The notes below the pieces were generated by a model. It saw nothing but the letters and a program-made list of their open reading frames with translations. It was not told the origin of the DNA and did not search any database. The position numbers were made by a program, and so were the translations under genes. DNA of 64,000 nt from DATFFO01 sp963772815 (GTDB taxonomy: Bacteria; Actinomycetota; Acidimicrobiia; Spongiisociales; ZC4RG35), in assembly GCA_963772815.1 (NCBI GenBank), contig CAVYYV010000004.1, forward strand, positions 124,001 through 188,000, given 5' to 3'. Numbering within the stretch: position 1 is the first letter of the stretch; each line of letters begins with the position of its first letter. Of this stretch, positions 15,218 through 24,189 are shown piece after piece.

Positions 15218-17950
15218 ATGCTGCCCGCCGGTGTTGTCACCTTCTTGTTCACGGACGTGGAGGGCAGCACCCGGCTGTGGGAGGAGTCTCGGGAGGCGAT
15301 GATGGGGGCGCTTCGTCAGCACGACGCCGCCATCGAAGAGGCTGCCGGGGCCCATCGGGGAGCGGTCGTCAGGCCCCGGGGGGAAGGGGACAGCCGGTTC
15401 GTCGTCTTCGCCGACGCCTCCGACGCCGTCTCGGCTGCCGCCGACATGCAGCGGGCATTGGCCGCCATCGACTGGGCCACACCCCGGCCTTTGCGGGTGC
15501 GGATCGCCCTTCACACCGGTACCGCCGAACTGGAGCTGGGCGACTACTACGGGTCGGCGGTGAACCGGGCGGCCCGGCTGCGGGCCATCGCCCACGGCGG
15601 CCAGACCATCTTGTCTGCCTCCACCTGGGAGTTGGCTCGCGAGGACCTCCCTCCCGGTGTCATCGTCCAGGATCTGGGCGCCCATCGCCTGAAGGATCTG
15701 ACCCGACCCGAGCACGTGTTTCAGGTCGACGTTGCCGGGTTGGACAACGACTTTCCGCCGCTGGCGTCGCTCAACGTCACCCCCAACAACCTGCCCATCC
15801 AACTGACCGATTTCGTCGGTCGCACGACCGAGATCGGGGAAGCCCAGCGGATCCTGGAGACTGCCCGCTTGTTGACAATCCTGGCGCCGGGAGGTGCCGG
15901 CAAGACTCGGCTGGCGATCCAGGTGGCGGCCGAGCTCAGCGCGGATTTCCCCGAGGGCATCTTCTTCGTTGACCTGGCACCGGTCAACGCTTCCGACGAC
16001 ATCGTCCAGACAACCGCCGAGTCGCTGGGGATTGCCCTCTCCAGCGACGCCGAACTGCTCACTCAGCTCCTCGCCTACCTGGGGACGAAGCGGAGGCTGT
16101 TGGTGTTCGACAATTTCGAGCACCTCGTGGCGGGCGCCGCCATCGTCACCGAGATCCTGAGGGGCGCCCCCAACGTGAAGGTCATCGCCACCTCCCGCTC
16201 CAAGCTGAACGTGGCCGGCGAAACGCTGATGACGCTCCCCGGCCTCGAAAGCGAATGGGATGACTCCGAAGAGGCAAGGCAGACCAGCGGCGTTCAGCTG
16301 TTCGTGGAGGTCGCCAATCGGGCCGACTCGTCGTTCGCTTTCGCCGAGGAAGACCTGGAACCGTTGCGCAGGATCCTGCGCCTGGTGGACGGCATGCCGC
16401 TGGGGATCGAGCTGGCGGCAGCGTGGGTTGATGTGCTGTCGGTGGGCGACATCGCCGACGAGATCGCCCGGAGCCTCGACTTTCTGGAAACCGAGCGAGG
16501 TGACGTCCCCGATCGTCACCGCAGCATGCGGGCGGTCTTCGACTACTCCTGGTCGATGCTGAGCGACGAGGAGCGGCGGATATTTCAGGCCCTCTCGGTG
16601 TTCCGGGACGGATTCACCCGGAAGGCGGCCCAGGCGGTGGCGGGGGCCTCGATCCGCAACCTGGCCGGCCTGGTCAGCAAGTCACTCGTGGTTTCCGACC
16701 GCGAGTCGGGCCGGTTCGCCATCCACGAGCTGTTGCGTCAGTACGCCGAGGCAGCCCTGGCCGAGGACGACACAGCCTGGGAGAGGGTCAAAGATTCCCA
16801 CGCCGCCTTTTTCGCCGCCCGGGGCGCCCGGGCCGAGTACCTGCTGGGCTCCAGCGACCAGAAGCAGGCCCTGGCGATCGTCGAGGAGGATCTGGACAAC
16901 ATGCGCGCGGCCTGGCGGCACTCCCTGGCGAAACGTGACGCGGTGCAGGTCCGCAAGTTCATCTACGCCTTCTGGTTCCTGCACGACATCCGGGGCTGGC
17001 ACCAGGCGGGGGTCGGCCTGTTCGGGGAGGGCATGGAGACGTTCGATGCGGACAGCGCCGATCCCGATGTCAGACTGGCATACGCTGCGGCGAGCGGGGT
17101 CCAGGCCTGGTTCATGGCTCTGCTGGGGAGGTACGAGGAGGGCGTCCGCCAGGCCGGGGAGGCCCTGGCGACGCTGGCCGAGCTCCCGGACCTCACCGCC
17201 TACGTCATGGGCGCCCAGTTCCAGTGCATCGGGCTCATGTATCTGGGCCGGACCCAGGAGCTGCACGAAGTCAGCAGCGGGGCCGTCCGCCGGGCCGAGG
17301 AGGCGGGGGATGAGTGGTTGGCCGCCGAGAACAAGACCTACCTGGCCGGGTCGGAGTTCTTCATGGGCAATATCGAGACGGCCGCCAGGCTCATTGCCGA
17401 GGGGGAGGCGGTCCTGGTGGCCCGAAGTGAGTACCGGAAGCTGTCGATGAACCTGGTGACTAAGGCGGTCATCGTCGATCGGCAAGGGCGCCACGGTGAG
17501 GCCTTGGCGATCCTCGAGGGCGTCGTGGCCAGCGCCGGGGAAATCGGGTTTCGTCGGATGACCCAGATGGGTCTGGAGAGGCTGGGAGAGGCCTATCTGG
17601 CCACGGGTGAGCTCGACGCGGCCGACAGCGCCTACCTGAAGAGTCTTGTCATGGCTGAGGAGATGGGTCTGGCGGTCGAGATCGCCGGTCAGCTCACCAA
17701 GATCGCCCGCGTGAGGGCGCGCATGGGTCGCCTAGAGGAAGTCGTGGCCATCCTGGCCAGTGTCCTGGCCGATCCGTTGAGCCGTCACACGACCATCTAC
17801 GACGACGACCCAATATCGGACGTGGCCTCGGCCCTGCTGGACGACATGGCGGGCCAGGTCGACGAGCGGACCTACGCAGCTGCTCACGCCCGGGGTACGG
17901 CCAAGCCGCTGGCCGTAACCGCCAAGGAACTACTCGCCGAAGCGAAGTAG
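15218..17950 (+). CDS. Class III nucleotide cyclase - STAND NTPase - TPR signalling protein (copy 1)
   Basis: A 910-residue protein. Residues 6-170 form a class III cyclase domain: metal Asp13 in FTDVEGST, second Asp in GEGDS, and the transition-state Asn/Arg in AVNRAAR; the usual base-contacting Lys (four residues before the second Asp) is Arg here. Residues 190-480 are an AP-ATPase/STAND module with Walker A PGGAGKT (Lys229), Walker B LLVFDNFEH, the ATSR box and GMPLGIELAAA. The rest is helical, TPR-like. There is no DNA-binding domain, so the cyclase is the likely output and the NTPase-TPR part the sensor. Paralogues lie at 18447 and 50364. This cytosolic domain pattern is typical of actinobacteria; the signal is unknown. 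Confidence 0.85.
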   Translation: MLPAGVVTFLFTDVEGSTRLWEESREAMMGALRQHDAAIEEAAGAHRGAVVRPRGEGDSRFVVFADASDAVSAAADMQRALAAIDWATPRPLRVRIALHTGTAELELGDYYGSAVNRAARLRAIAHGGQTILSASTWELAREDLPPGVIVQDLGAHRLKDLTRPEHVFQVDVAGLDNDFPPLASLNVTPNNLPIQLTDFVGRTTEIGEAQRILETARLLTILAPGGAGKTRLAIQVAAELSADFPEGIFFVDLAPVNASDDIVQTTAESLGIALSSDAELLTQLLAYLGTKRRLLVFDNFEHLVAGAAIVTEILRGAPNVKVIATSRSKLNVAGETLMTLPGLESEWDDSEEARQTSGVQLFVEVANRADSSFAFAEEDLEPLRRILRLVDGMPLGIELAAAWVDVLSVGDIADEIARSLDFLETERGDVPDRHRSMRAVFDYSWSMLSDEERRIFQALSVFRDGFTRKAAQAVAGASIRNLAGLVSKSLVVSDRESGRFAIHELLRQYAEAALAEDDTAWERVKDSHAAFFAARGARAEYLLGSSDQKQALAIVEEDLDNMRAAWRHSLAKRDAVQVRKFIYAFWFLHDIRGWHQAGVGLFGEGMETFDADSADPDVRLAYAAASGVQAWFMALLGRYEEGVRQAGEALATLAELPDLTAYVMGAQFQCIGLMYLGRTQELHEVSSGAVRRAEEAGDEWLAAENKTYLAGSEFFMGNIETAARLIAEGEAVLVARSEYRKLSMNLVTKAVIVDRQGRHGEALAILEGVVASAGEIGFRRMTQMGLERLGEAYLATGELDAADSAYLKSLVMAEEMGLAVEIAGQLTKIARVRARMGRLEEVVAILASVLADPLSRHTTIYDDDPISDVASALLDDMAGQVDERTYAAAHARGTAKPLAVTAKELLAEAK

Positions 17951-18035
17951 GTCAGGCAAGGAGGTGTTGCCAACGGGACCGACCGCCGCCCTCGTGGCGT
18001 ACGGAGCACTCCGCCACACCGACAACGGTGGCAAA

Positions 18036-18127
18036 GACCTGTTCACCGACGTCGACTCCAGCGTCTTCGAGAAGTTATCGACCGGCTGGCCGCCGCCAAG
18101 GGCTGCAACCCGCCCTTCAACGATCGG
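18036..18127 (+). pseudogene. S-layer homology (SLH) domain remnant
   Basis: Between the two cyclase genes the forward strand reads DLFTDVDSSVFE and, two bases out of frame, VIDRLAAAKGCNPPFNDR. Together these match an actinobacterial SLH repeat (FxDVxxSxF...I..LAAxGIxxGCNPPxNDxFCP), a cell-wall anchoring module. No start, signal peptide or further repeat is present, and the frame is broken at about 18071, so this is a leftover of a surface-protein gene. The rest of the gap 17951-18446 holds nothing I can identify. Confidence 0.5.
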
Positions 18128-18446
18128 CGGCCAACGGCGGTTGCCTATCGGCGCTCAGCCGGAATCGAAGGTTGCCCCGATCACAGCGTGCGCTTCTCCA
18201 TGGGAGGCTGCCTTCTTGCCGACCCGGAGTGCCAATTCCCCATCCGGTTCCTTCCAGGTGCAGTAGGTCATCGCCGGTCTGATTCAGATCCCTGCCACGG
18301 TTTCTCAGTCGGGTTCCAAGACCTCGGCTCGCCGATTCTTGAGGAGACACCAGCCCCAGACCTGACTGGCCGATGTGTTGCTCGGGGGCGGGTCGAGACT
18401 TGGAGTGTCTCCGTTGTCTCTGTCATCGATGATCTACGCTCGGGAC

Positions 18447-21341
18447 ATGGTCAAGCAGCCCACCGGTGCGGTCACATTCCTGTTTACCGACATCGAGGGA
18501 AGCACCCGGCTGTGGGAGGACCGACCCGACGAGATGCGTCAGGCGGTAGAGCGACACGACCAGCTCGTCAACCAGACGCTCGCCGGCCACGATGGATACG
18601 TATTCAGTACTGCGGGTGATTCGTTCGCAGCCGCCTTTTCGAGCCCAAAGATGGCGGTGGCGGCGGCGCTTTCTGTACAGCAGGCTCTCGACTCGGAGGT
18701 CTGGAAGATCGGCAATCTAAAAGTCCGGATGGGCCTTCATTCAGGCATCGCCCATGAGCGGGACGGCGACTATTTCGGACCTACTCTGAGCAGGGCGGCG
18801 CGAATCATGTCTGCAGGACATGGTGGCCAAGTCCTCGTCAGCCACATCACCGCCGAGATGGTCGAGGAAGTGCTCCCGTCCCATGCCGGGCTACGATCGC
18901 TTGGAGAGTTCCGCCTCAAAGACCTCGGGGCACCTGAGCGCCTTTTCCAACTGGTTCATCCGGATCTGAGCGACGACTTTCCTCCGCTTCGCACTCTCGA
19001 CAACCACCCCACCAACCTGCCGGCCGAGCTGTCGTCGTTTATCGGACGCCAACGAGAGCTGGCAGATATCGGCGATCGTCTCCAGGAGAGTCGGCTGGTG
19101 ACCCTGACCGGAGTCGGCGGCGCCGGAAAGACCCGGCTGGCGCTCCAGGCGGCAGCGAATCGACTCGACGACTTTCCGAACGGCGTCTGGGTGGTCGAGT
19201 TGGCCAGTCTGGTCGACCCGTCCGAGCTTTCCCGGTCGACGGCTCAAGCGATCGGCCTTCCCCGGGATACGGTGGTCGACTCCGAAGGCGCTTCGATCGC
19301 TGCTCAAAGACTCGTCGACTATCTGGCGCCTCGACGATCCTTGCTGGTGCTGGACAACTGTGAGCACATGATCGGTCCCGCAGCCGAGTTCGCCGATTTC
19401 TTGCTGAGGAGCTGTCCGGACCTGAAGTTCCTCGCCACCTCGCGGGAGGGCCTTGCTGTCGCCGGCGAACAACTGATACAGGTGCCGTCGTTGGCCCTGA
19501 CTCCCGAATACGTGGGCGGAACCCAATCGAGCCGTCCGGCCGACGCCGTCGATCTCTTCACCGAAAGGGCAAGCTCGGTTGACTCGCGTTTCGAGTTGAC
19601 CCCTGAGAACATCCAGGTGGTGGTAGAGATCTGTCGACGGCTCGACGGGATGCCCCTCGCCATAGAACTCGCTGCCGCCCGGGTGCGGCTGCTGCCTCCC
19701 GACCAGATTCTCGACCGTTTATCGGACGCCTTCCGGCTGCTCACCGGTGGGACCCGCACAGCCCTTCCCCGCCAGCAGACTCTGCGGGCGACCATGGATT
19801 GGTCCTACGACCTTCTCTCCGAGAACGAGCGGTTGGTGTTCGAGCGCCTGGCCGTCTTTCGCGGGGGCTTCACCCTCGATAGTGCGGAGGCGACCGTTTC
19901 GGGAGAAGGCGTCGAGGAGTGGGAAGTATTCGACATGCTTGCCTCCCTCGTGGACAAGTCCATGGTTCAACAAGCTGACCGGGCGGGGCGGTTCTCCCTG
20001 CTGGAGACCCTTCGCCAGTACGGGTTGGATCGGCTTGCCGAGTCGGCGAGCACGGACCGATGGCGGCGGCGCCATGCCGAGCACTACGCCGAGCAGGCAG
20101 ACGAGGCCTACGAGGCCACCCGGGATCACCGTCAGGCAGCCTGGTTGGATCAGATCGACCAGGACCACGAGAACTTCAAGGCCGCGGTGACCTGGGCGAT
20201 GGATTCGGGCGCCTTCGATCTTGGCGTCCGTCTGGCCATCGGTCTCTGGTGGAACTGGTTCGTCCATTCCCACACCTCATTCGGCAAGCAAGTGCTCACC
20301 GCCCTCATCGAGGCAGACGTCCTGGCCCCTCCCCAACTCGCCCATGCCTATCATGCCCGGGCCTGGATGGACGTGGCTGTCGATATTGGCAGTGGCCTCG
20401 AGGACGCTGAGCGAGCCAGCTCAATATCGAGTCGCCTCGGTGACGATCGTCTCTTCGCCCGCACTTCTGTGGCTCTGGTTCCTGTCCTCGGAGTCCTGCA
20501 GAGGCACGAAGAGGAGCACAGGATCTTCAATGCCGCATATGAGGCCGCCCAGAGGGCGGGCGATGACTGGGTCATGGGCCGTCTTGCCCTCAACCATGGA
20601 TTCGGTTTCACGCTCAGGGCAAAGACCGCCGACGACCCCAATCTGAAAGAAGCCGACCGCTGGCAGGAGGCGGCCCTGCGCCACTTCCGGGCCAGTGGCG
20701 TTCAACTGGGTTTGGCGCACGCTCTCACCCAGCAGGCCGTGGTTCTCATTTCGCGCCGTGAATACCGGGCAGCGATCTCGCTGTTCGACGAGGCCAGGAA
20801 CCTGTCCGTCACGCTGGGAGACAGGAAGAGAGCAGCCGACAACGAGCTGATGGCGGCGACGGCGCTGATCTTCCTCGGCCGGCCCGACGACGCGGTCGAA
20901 CGAGTCCTGGCCGGCCTCTCGGGGATGCGCGAGATCGGAGGGGGGTTGGTGGAGTACCGGCAGGTCCTGGCCGTGGCGCGAGCGGAGAGTGGCGACCTCG
21001 CCGGCGGTATCGAGGCATTGGGAGAGTCCGTGGACGAGCTTGCCAACACCGAGAGATCAGTCGCAGCCAAGTTCTGCATCTACGTCGCCCGCTTCGCCAT
21101 TCGAGCAGGTGCACATGAGGATGCGGCCAAGCTCATCATCTTCGCCGGCGGTGATGACCTCGGCCCGCGGTACCCGGGCCATCTCACGGATACCATCGTC
21201 GGCGAGATCATGACAAGTCTCGCGGAGCAGCTCCCAGACTGGAGGGCGCTGGCTGCCGACTGGCGAGACAGGCCGGTCGCGGACGTCATCCCGCTTCTGC
21301 ATTCGGTCCTAGACGACTTGCAGTCTTCGGAGGTCGGCTGA
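18447..21341 (+). CDS. Class III nucleotide cyclase - STAND NTPase - TPR signalling protein (copy 2)
   Basis: A 964-residue paralogue of the gene at 15218. The cyclase domain has FTDIEGSTRLWED, but the base-contacting Lys is Ser (FSTAGDS) and the transition-state Asn is Ser (TLSRAARI), so catalysis may be weak or lost. The NTPase module keeps Walker A GVGGAGKT (Lys228), Walker B LLVLDNCEH, LATSRE and GMPLAIELAAAR. The C-terminal half is a TPR-type solenoid containing YRAAISLFDEARNLS. I choose the ATG at 18447 because it places the cyclase motif nine residues in; ATGs at 18429 and 18375 are in frame. If the cyclase is dead, the domain could act as a nucleotide sensor or regulate a paralogue. 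Confidence 0.83.
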   Translation: MVKQPTGAVTFLFTDIEGSTRLWEDRPDEMRQAVERHDQLVNQTLAGHDGYVFSTAGDSFAAAFSSPKMAVAAALSVQQALDSEVWKIGNLKVRMGLHSGIAHERDGDYFGPTLSRAARIMSAGHGGQVLVSHITAEMVEEVLPSHAGLRSLGEFRLKDLGAPERLFQLVHPDLSDDFPPLRTLDNHPTNLPAELSSFIGRQRELADIGDRLQESRLVTLTGVGGAGKTRLALQAAANRLDDFPNGVWVVELASLVDPSELSRSTAQAIGLPRDTVVDSEGASIAAQRLVDYLAPRRSLLVLDNCEHMIGPAAEFADFLLRSCPDLKFLATSREGLAVAGEQLIQVPSLALTPEYVGGTQSSRPADAVDLFTERASSVDSRFELTPENIQVVVEICRRLDGMPLAIELAAARVRLLPPDQILDRLSDAFRLLTGGTRTALPRQQTLRATMDWSYDLLSENERLVFERLAVFRGGFTLDSAEATVSGEGVEEWEVFDMLASLVDKSMVQQADRAGRFSLLETLRQYGLDRLAESASTDRWRRRHAEHYAEQADEAYEATRDHRQAAWLDQIDQDHENFKAAVTWAMDSGAFDLGVRLAIGLWWNWFVHSHTSFGKQVLTALIEADVLAPPQLAHAYHARAWMDVAVDIGSGLEDAERASSISSRLGDDRLFARTSVALVPVLGVLQRHEEEHRIFNAAYEAAQRAGDDWVMGRLALNHGFGFTLRAKTADDPNLKEADRWQEAALRHFRASGVQLGLAHALTQQAVVLISRREYRAAISLFDEARNLSVTLGDRKRAADNELMAATALIFLGRPDDAVERVLAGLSGMREIGGGLVEYRQVLAVARAESGDLAGGIEALGESVDELANTERSVAAKFCIYVARFAIRAGAHEDAAKLIIFAGGDDLGPRYPGHLTDTIVGEIMTSLAEQLPDWRALAADWRDRPVADVIPLLHSVLDDLQSSEVG

Positions 21342-21508
21342 GGAGCTTTGACGCCAGGTTGGATGGTCGAGGAGTCGGGATGATGGCCTCGTCTGGAAGA
21401 GCGGGGCAGGAGCCCGGCGTCAGCCGTCATGTCCTGGTGACCTTCGCCTCTTGCGCAACTCGGCGTGTGTCTCACGATGGACGCAGGTTCGTGGATAGGA
21501 GGCATTCG

Positions 21509-21985
21509 ATGACAAGCTCTCCGACAACGGAGGTCCGGGTACCAAACGACAAGCCGCCTGATTGGGCCAACTCGGTGATGAAGTGGGCGCTGACCACTCC
21601 CGGCCTCCAAGGTCTGGTCGGACAGCGGGTGGCGCTGCTCAGCTTCACGGGACGCAAGACCGGCAAGCTCTACACGATTCCCGTCAGCTACGACCGCCAC
21701 GACGACGTTGCCACCATCATCACGAAGCGGCAGAGGAAGTGGTGGCACAACTTCGAATCCCCGATCGAAGTGGAGCTGAGGCTGGCCGGTCTTGTGTACA
21801 CGGGGAAGGCGGAGATCGAGACCGACGATGCCGAGACGCTCGAGTTCATGACCGGGTATCTCTTCAGGAGGCCGGTGGATGCCAAGGCGTACGGTTTGGC
21901 CAAAGACGAGCGAACCAAGGAGAAGATCGCGCAGATCATCCCCCACATCGTCGTGATTCATGTTGCGTTGGCCCAGAGCGAGTAG
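21509..21985 (+). CDS. Deazaflavin (F420)-dependent nitroreductase family protein
   Basis: A 158-residue protein of the DDN/PNPOx-like split-barrel family. The core reads GQRVALLSFTGRKTGKLYTI followed by PVSY, the typical GRKSGxxxxxPL signature, then KWWHNF, the conserved Trp-His-Asn box near the F420 site. Such enzymes reduce quinones or nitro compounds with F420H2, or bind flavins or haem; the exact reaction is unknown. GGAGG lies seven bases upstream of the ATG at 21509. The frame is open 50 codons further upstream without family similarity. Confidence 0.8.
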   Translation: MTSSPTTEVRVPNDKPPDWANSVMKWALTTPGLQGLVGQRVALLSFTGRKTGKLYTIPVSYDRHDDVATIITKRQRKWWHNFESPIEVELRLAGLVYTGKAEIETDDAETLEFMTGYLFRRPVDAKAYGLAKDERTKEKIAQIIPHIVVIHVALAQSE

Positions 21986-22018
21986 CGACCCGTACGGACG
22001 GCGGTAGCCTCCCCGGCC

Positions 22019-22954
22019 ATGACTTCGATCGAGTGGCTGCTCGACGCGGATCCCGCCATCCGGTGGCAGGTGATGCGTGACCTGATCGATGCGCCCACCG
22101 GCCAGGTGGCGGCGGAGCGGCGCCGCGTTGCGGCCGAGGGCTGGGGCGCCCAGTTGCTCGCGCTTCAATCTCCCGACGGGCGATGGGACGGCGGAACATA
22201 TCGGCCCGGCTGGGTAGACCACTCGAAGCCATTTTTCGATGCCTGGACGGCGACGCACTTCTCGCTCCTGCTCCTGCGCGACTTCGGGCTCGACCCCGAC
22301 AGTCCCGAGGCGAGAGCGGCCGTGGATCGTGTGGGAGGGAACGTCCGCTGGGAGGTCAACGGCGCTCTCTACTTCGAGGGCGAGACGGAGCCCTGCATCA
22401 ACGGGCTGGCTACCGCCAACGGGGCCCACTTTGGGAAGGACGTCGACGCAATCATCGAAAGGCTCTTGGGAGATCAGCTCCCCGACGGCGGCTGGAATTG
22501 CTGGGCCGAGTACGGGGCCGAGGTGTCCTCGTTCCATACCACGATTTGCGTGCTGGAGGGCCTGGCCGAGTGGGAGCGCACCTGGGGATCCTCAGAGCCC
22601 GTGCGCGCAGCCCGTCTGGCAGGCGAGGAGTATCTGTTGGAACGGAGCCTGCTCAGGCGTCGCTCCACCGGAGCGGTCATCGACCCCAGATTCACCATGT
22701 TCTCGTTTCCCACACGTTGGTACTACGACGTCCTCCGGACCCTGGACTATTTCCGTTCTACCAGTCGGGCGCCCGATGATCGCTGCGCCGAGGCGATCCA
22801 GCTGGTTGAAGCCAAGAGGGACGAGCAGAGCCGGTGGCCGCTCGAGAACACCCACCAGGGGCCGACCCATTTCCAGATGGAAGGACCCGACGGCCTCCCC
22901 AGTCGCTGGAACACCTTGCGTGCCCTGCGGGTGCTGCGATGGGCGGGCGCTTGA
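22019..22954 (+). CDS. Terpenoid-cyclase/prenyltransferase-like alpha-toroid protein
   Basis: A 311-residue protein with repeated helical hairpins and Gly-Trp motifs (SPDGRWDGG, LPDGGWNCW, SRWPLENTHQG) like the QW repeats of squalene-hopene cyclases and the alpha-alpha toroid fold. It is far shorter than a terpene cyclase (about 630 residues) and lacks the DxDD catalytic motif, so it is unlikely to cyclise squalene. Related stand-alone proteins are widespread and uncharacterised. It starts 33 bp after the nitroreductase gene and may be co-transcribed with it. Confidence 0.65.
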   Translation: MTSIEWLLDADPAIRWQVMRDLIDAPTGQVAAERRRVAAEGWGAQLLALQSPDGRWDGGTYRPGWVDHSKPFFDAWTATHFSLLLLRDFGLDPDSPEARAAVDRVGGNVRWEVNGALYFEGETEPCINGLATANGAHFGKDVDAIIERLLGDQLPDGGWNCWAEYGAEVSSFHTTICVLEGLAEWERTWGSSEPVRAARLAGEEYLLERSLLRRRSTGAVIDPRFTMFSFPTRWYYDVLRTLDYFRSTSRAPDDRCAEAIQLVEAKRDEQSRWPLENTHQGPTHFQMEGPDGLPSRWNTLRALRVLRWAGA

Positions 22955-22967
22955 GGCCGTAGGGTGG

Positions 22968-23432
22968 TCAGCCGTTTGCGGCCGGGCGTCGCATCACCGT
23001 GTCGCGGTCACGCACCTCGACCGGCTCGAATCCCCGGTCGTCGTACAGGCGTTTGGGCCCGCGGAAGTGGGCAGGGTCTCCGTCCTCGGGATCGTTGTGG
23101 GGGTATCCCTCGATCCAGGCGGCACCACGGCCCGAGGCTTCGGTAATCACCCGGTCCAAGAGAGCCGCCGCGATGCCGTGGCGCCGATAGGGCGGGGCTA
23201 TGACAAAGCACGACACGCCGATAACCGAGCCCGGGTCGGGACCGTCGGGATCGACCAGCCTGAAGAAGCCATAGTCTGCCCGCAACGACGCATTTACCCA
23301 GCCCGCCGCCTTGCCGTCGACGTATCCGGGCGTGGTGCCAGCGTGTAGGGGACCGCGTACTCTGTGAACGGAAATCCAGCCCGTAGCCGAGAAACGGTTC
23401 ACAAAGCAAGCCGGATGGGGCCGAGAGCGCAC
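22968..23432 (-). CDS. GNAT family acetyltransferase, N-terminally truncated
   Basis: The C-terminal 110 residues carry the acetyl-CoA-binding core of a GNAT enzyme: VIGVSCFVIAPPYRRHGIAA with the R/Q-x-x-G-x-G/A loop, ALLDRVITEASGRGA and GFEPV. In this subgroup a substrate strand region of about 50-60 residues normally precedes VDGKAAGWVNA; here that part is replaced by about 36 residues translated from a cluster of repeats (23362-23477), for example FVNRFSATG. I therefore regard the gene as broken at its 5' end, although an ATG at 23432 gives an open frame. Confidence 0.55.
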   Translation of the reverse strand: MRSRPHPACFVNRFSATGWISVHRVRGPLHAGTTPGYVDGKAAGWVNASLRADYGFFRLVDPDGPDPGSVIGVSCFVIAPPYRRHGIAAALLDRVITEASGRGAAWIEGYPHNDPEDGDPAHFRGPKRLYDDRGFEPVEVRDRDTVMRRPAANG

Positions 23433-23477
23433 CCTTTGTGAACCGAATCTGCGGTCGACGCCGAGAAACGGTTCACA
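23362..23477. repeat. Cluster of GAAACGGTTCACAAAG-type repeats
   Basis: Three clear copies and one partial copy occur: 23386-23407 (GCCGAGAAACGGTTCACAAA), its inverted partner CTTTGTGAACCG at 23434-23445, a second direct copy at 23460-23477, and a shorter GTGAACGG at 23364-23371. The inverted pair has 12 perfect complementary bases. Similar sequences occur at about 8630 and in the hairpin at 53408-53447. It lies between the broken GNAT gene and another GNAT gene. Confidence 0.7.
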
Positions 23478-23530
23478 GACAGCCCCGATGCCCGCGGGCG
23501 GGCACAGCGGCCGGGTCTAGTCTCAGCGCG

Positions 23531-23974
23531 ATGAGCGAATTCGTGTCGCAGGACTTCGAGCCGCCGCTGGCCTTCGAGAGGCCGGGTTTCCGGCTCGAAC
23601 CTTTAGGTCCGGTCCACAACGAGCGGGATTATCAGGCGTGGACGTCCAGCATGGAGCACATCCGTGCCACGCCGGGGGAGTGGGGTGACTGGCCTCGCCC
23701 GATGGAACTGGAGGAAAACCTCCGTGATCTGGAAAAGCACGCTCGGGAGTTCGCCGAGCGGGAGGCTTTCACCTACTCGGTCCTGGATGGTCAAGACGTG
23801 ATCGGCTGTCTCTACATCTACCCCGACAAGGCGGACGGCAGCGATGCCTACATCAACTCCTGGGTTACCGAGAGTCGGGCCGAGATGGATTCTGTCGTCT
23901 GGAGGGCCGTGACCGACTGGCTGGAGGTCCGGTGGCCCTTCCGGGCCTTCCGGTACGCGCCTCGAGCCGGCTGA
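23531..23974 (+). CDS. GNAT-like N-acetyltransferase family protein
   Basis: A 147-residue protein resembling small actinobacterial GNAT-fold proteins. FRLEPLGPVHNERDYQAWTS forms the start, then AFTYSVLDGQDVIGCLYIYP gives the central strands, and AYINSWVTES follows. The acetyl-CoA loop typical of active GNATs (R/Q-x-x-G-x-G/A) is not seen: the helix after the strands reads EMDSVVWRAVTDWLEV instead. Activity is therefore uncertain. I start at the ATG at 23531. Confidence 0.6.
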   Translation: MSEFVSQDFEPPLAFERPGFRLEPLGPVHNERDYQAWTSSMEHIRATPGEWGDWPRPMELEENLRDLEKHAREFAEREAFTYSVLDGQDVIGCLYIYPDKADGSDAYINSWVTESRAEMDSVVWRAVTDWLEVRWPFRAFRYAPRAG

Positions 23975-24005
23975 TCGGCCCGCGGATCCAACTCCCTGAA
24001 GTCTG

Positions 24006-24096
24006 GTGGCCGGGGAGCTGCGGCGAGCACTTCGAGGCAGCCGGGGGCGTTGAGGGTCGAAGAGACCGCGCCATCATTTGGGCGACACACCGCTAG
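24006..24096 (+). pseudogene. Tyrosine recombinase fragment (second copy)
   Basis: About 85 bases are a diverged copy of the recombinase remnant at 9723-9803 (opposite strand). The reading is GELRRALRGSRGR, then a TGA and a frameshift, then RRDRAIIWATHR before a TAG. Both copies preserve the same odd WATH sequence in place of the TGLR box, so they descend from one already decayed or unusual ancestor. Confidence 0.5.
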
Positions 24097-24189
24097 CGTG
24101 CGACAGGTCGAGATGGACGTGCGCAGGAATCAAGCCAACCAGGGACGCCGAGGTCTGAGCTCGTCCCGTTGCCGGCGGGAGCCGCTCCG

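Noticed and set aside
13814..16519. 901-codon version of the APC permease
   Set aside because: The N-terminal 464 codons are antisense to the cyclase-NTPase gene; only the part from 15127 is a permease.
6657..24096. An intact integrative element bounded by the recombinase fragments
   Set aside because: All recombinase pieces are incomplete, no attachment-site repeats or cargo boundary could be seen, and most genes in between look like ordinary chromosomal genes.
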